Assembly: GCA_047635375.1 (NCBI GenBank)
Contig: JBLIKP010000035.1
Span: forward strand, 1-21,473
Direction of reading: 5' to 3'
Source of the DNA: JBLIKP01 sp047635375
GTDB taxonomy: Bacteria; Bacteroidota; Bacteroidia; Sphingobacteriales; Sphingobacteriaceae
DNA length: 21,473 nucleotides
The notes under the pieces are model-generated. The model made no database searches. It had not been told where the DNA came from and was given only the letters and a program-made list of their open reading frames with translations. Shown piece by piece: positions 21,230-21,473 of this stretch; the stretch's first letter is position 1, and every line of letters begins with the position of its first letter. The position numbers were made by a program, and so were the translations under genes.

Positions 21230-21473
21230 ATGACACTAGATGATATAACATACAAAATTAACGGCTGTGCTATGAAAGTGCACAATACCCTAGGAAATGG
21301 CTTCCAAGAAGTCATCTACCAACGTTGTTTAGCCATTGAGCTAAAAATAGCCGGACTTAGATTCAAACGAGAAAAAGAACAAATAATTTATTACGACGGC
21401 TATAAAGTTGGCACCCGCCGCGCCGATTTCATTGTGGAAGATGAAGTTATTGTAGAATTAAAAGCAGTGATAA
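21230..21473 (+). CDS. GxxExxY protein (3' end beyond window)
   Basis: An open frame from ATG 21230 runs to the window end with 81 codons. It reads DDITYKINGCAMKVHNTLG, then GFQEVIYQRCLAIELKIAG, then KEQIIYYDGYKVGTRRADFIVEDEVIVELKAV, cut there. These match the GxxExxY family: a G..F.E..Y.. motif in the first third, then the RxADFxV..x.VxELKA strand. Acidic and lysine residues in the latter (D, E-L-K) resemble a PD-(D/E)xK nuclease core, and a nuclease-like fold has been suggested; function is not established. The usual length is about 125, so roughly 40 residues are missing beyond the edge. The preceding AGGA is a close ribosome site. It lies beside mobile mystery genes, consistent with an accessory locus. 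Confidence 0.88.
   Translation, partial: MTLDDITYKINGCAMKVHNTLGNGFQEVIYQRCLAIELKIAGLRFKREKEQIIYYDGYKVGTRRADFIVEDEVIVELKAVI

Overview
The window is AT-rich bacterial DNA that I read as Bacteroidota, probably a flavobacterium- or Cytophaga-like environmental species. The evidence is a type IX secretion sorting domain at 2286-3593, an OmpA-family lipidless protein with the Bacteroidota-type N-terminal domain, a DUF2490 barrel protein, several TAnnTTTG -7 elements in place of TATAAT, and mostly weak Shine-Dalgarno sites. No rRNA or tRNA gene, insertion sequence or CRISPR array was seen.

Layout. 1-3600 holds exported or envelope proteins: two tandem copies of an unrecognised exported protein (the first cut by the window edge), an OmpA-family gene split by a frameshift, and a T9SS cargo protein. 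3600-8960 is a row of small metabolic or RNA-modification genes: a RibD-C/DHFR-like reductase, a 58-residue membrane protein, rlmF, a broken VOC gene, an SDR/DUF2867 protein and a methyltransferase. An intergenic patch at 5460-5930 carries REP-like palindromes and an apparent scrap of a type I restriction hsdR gene. 9430-11900 looks like one operon (small unknown protein, DinB-like protein, alanine-glyoxylate aminotransferase, DUF1456/YehS). It is followed by two decayed genes, an S41 peptidase tail and a truncated hemoglobin, and then a GNAT acetyltransferase.

13080-16870 is the most coherent functional unit. A TetR-family regulator is divergent from a SulP anion transporter, followed closely by a beta-carbonic anhydrase and a DUF2490 outer-membrane protein. 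A nearly perfect 21-bp palindrome lies between the two divergent -7 elements and is a strong operator candidate. The natural reading is a bicarbonate uptake and CO2/HCO3- interconversion module under TetR control. After it come a flavin monooxygenase-like gene, an extended ECF sigma factor with a Cys-containing tail, and a membrane-anchored SRPBCC protein.

The right end (19740-21473) is accessory DNA. It holds a two-gene cassette of mobile mystery protein A (HTH) and mobile mystery protein B (Fic), overlapping by 10 nt. The cassette is flanked on both sides by diverged copies of a ~100-bp block encoding the same protein tail, and is followed by a GxxExxY gene that runs off the window.

A theme of the window is gene decay by single lesions: one frameshift (OmpA), one TAA in a VOC gene, one TGA replacing a Trp codon in a globin, plus gene-end scraps. 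Either the lineage is losing these genes or some lesions are assembly or sequencing errors.
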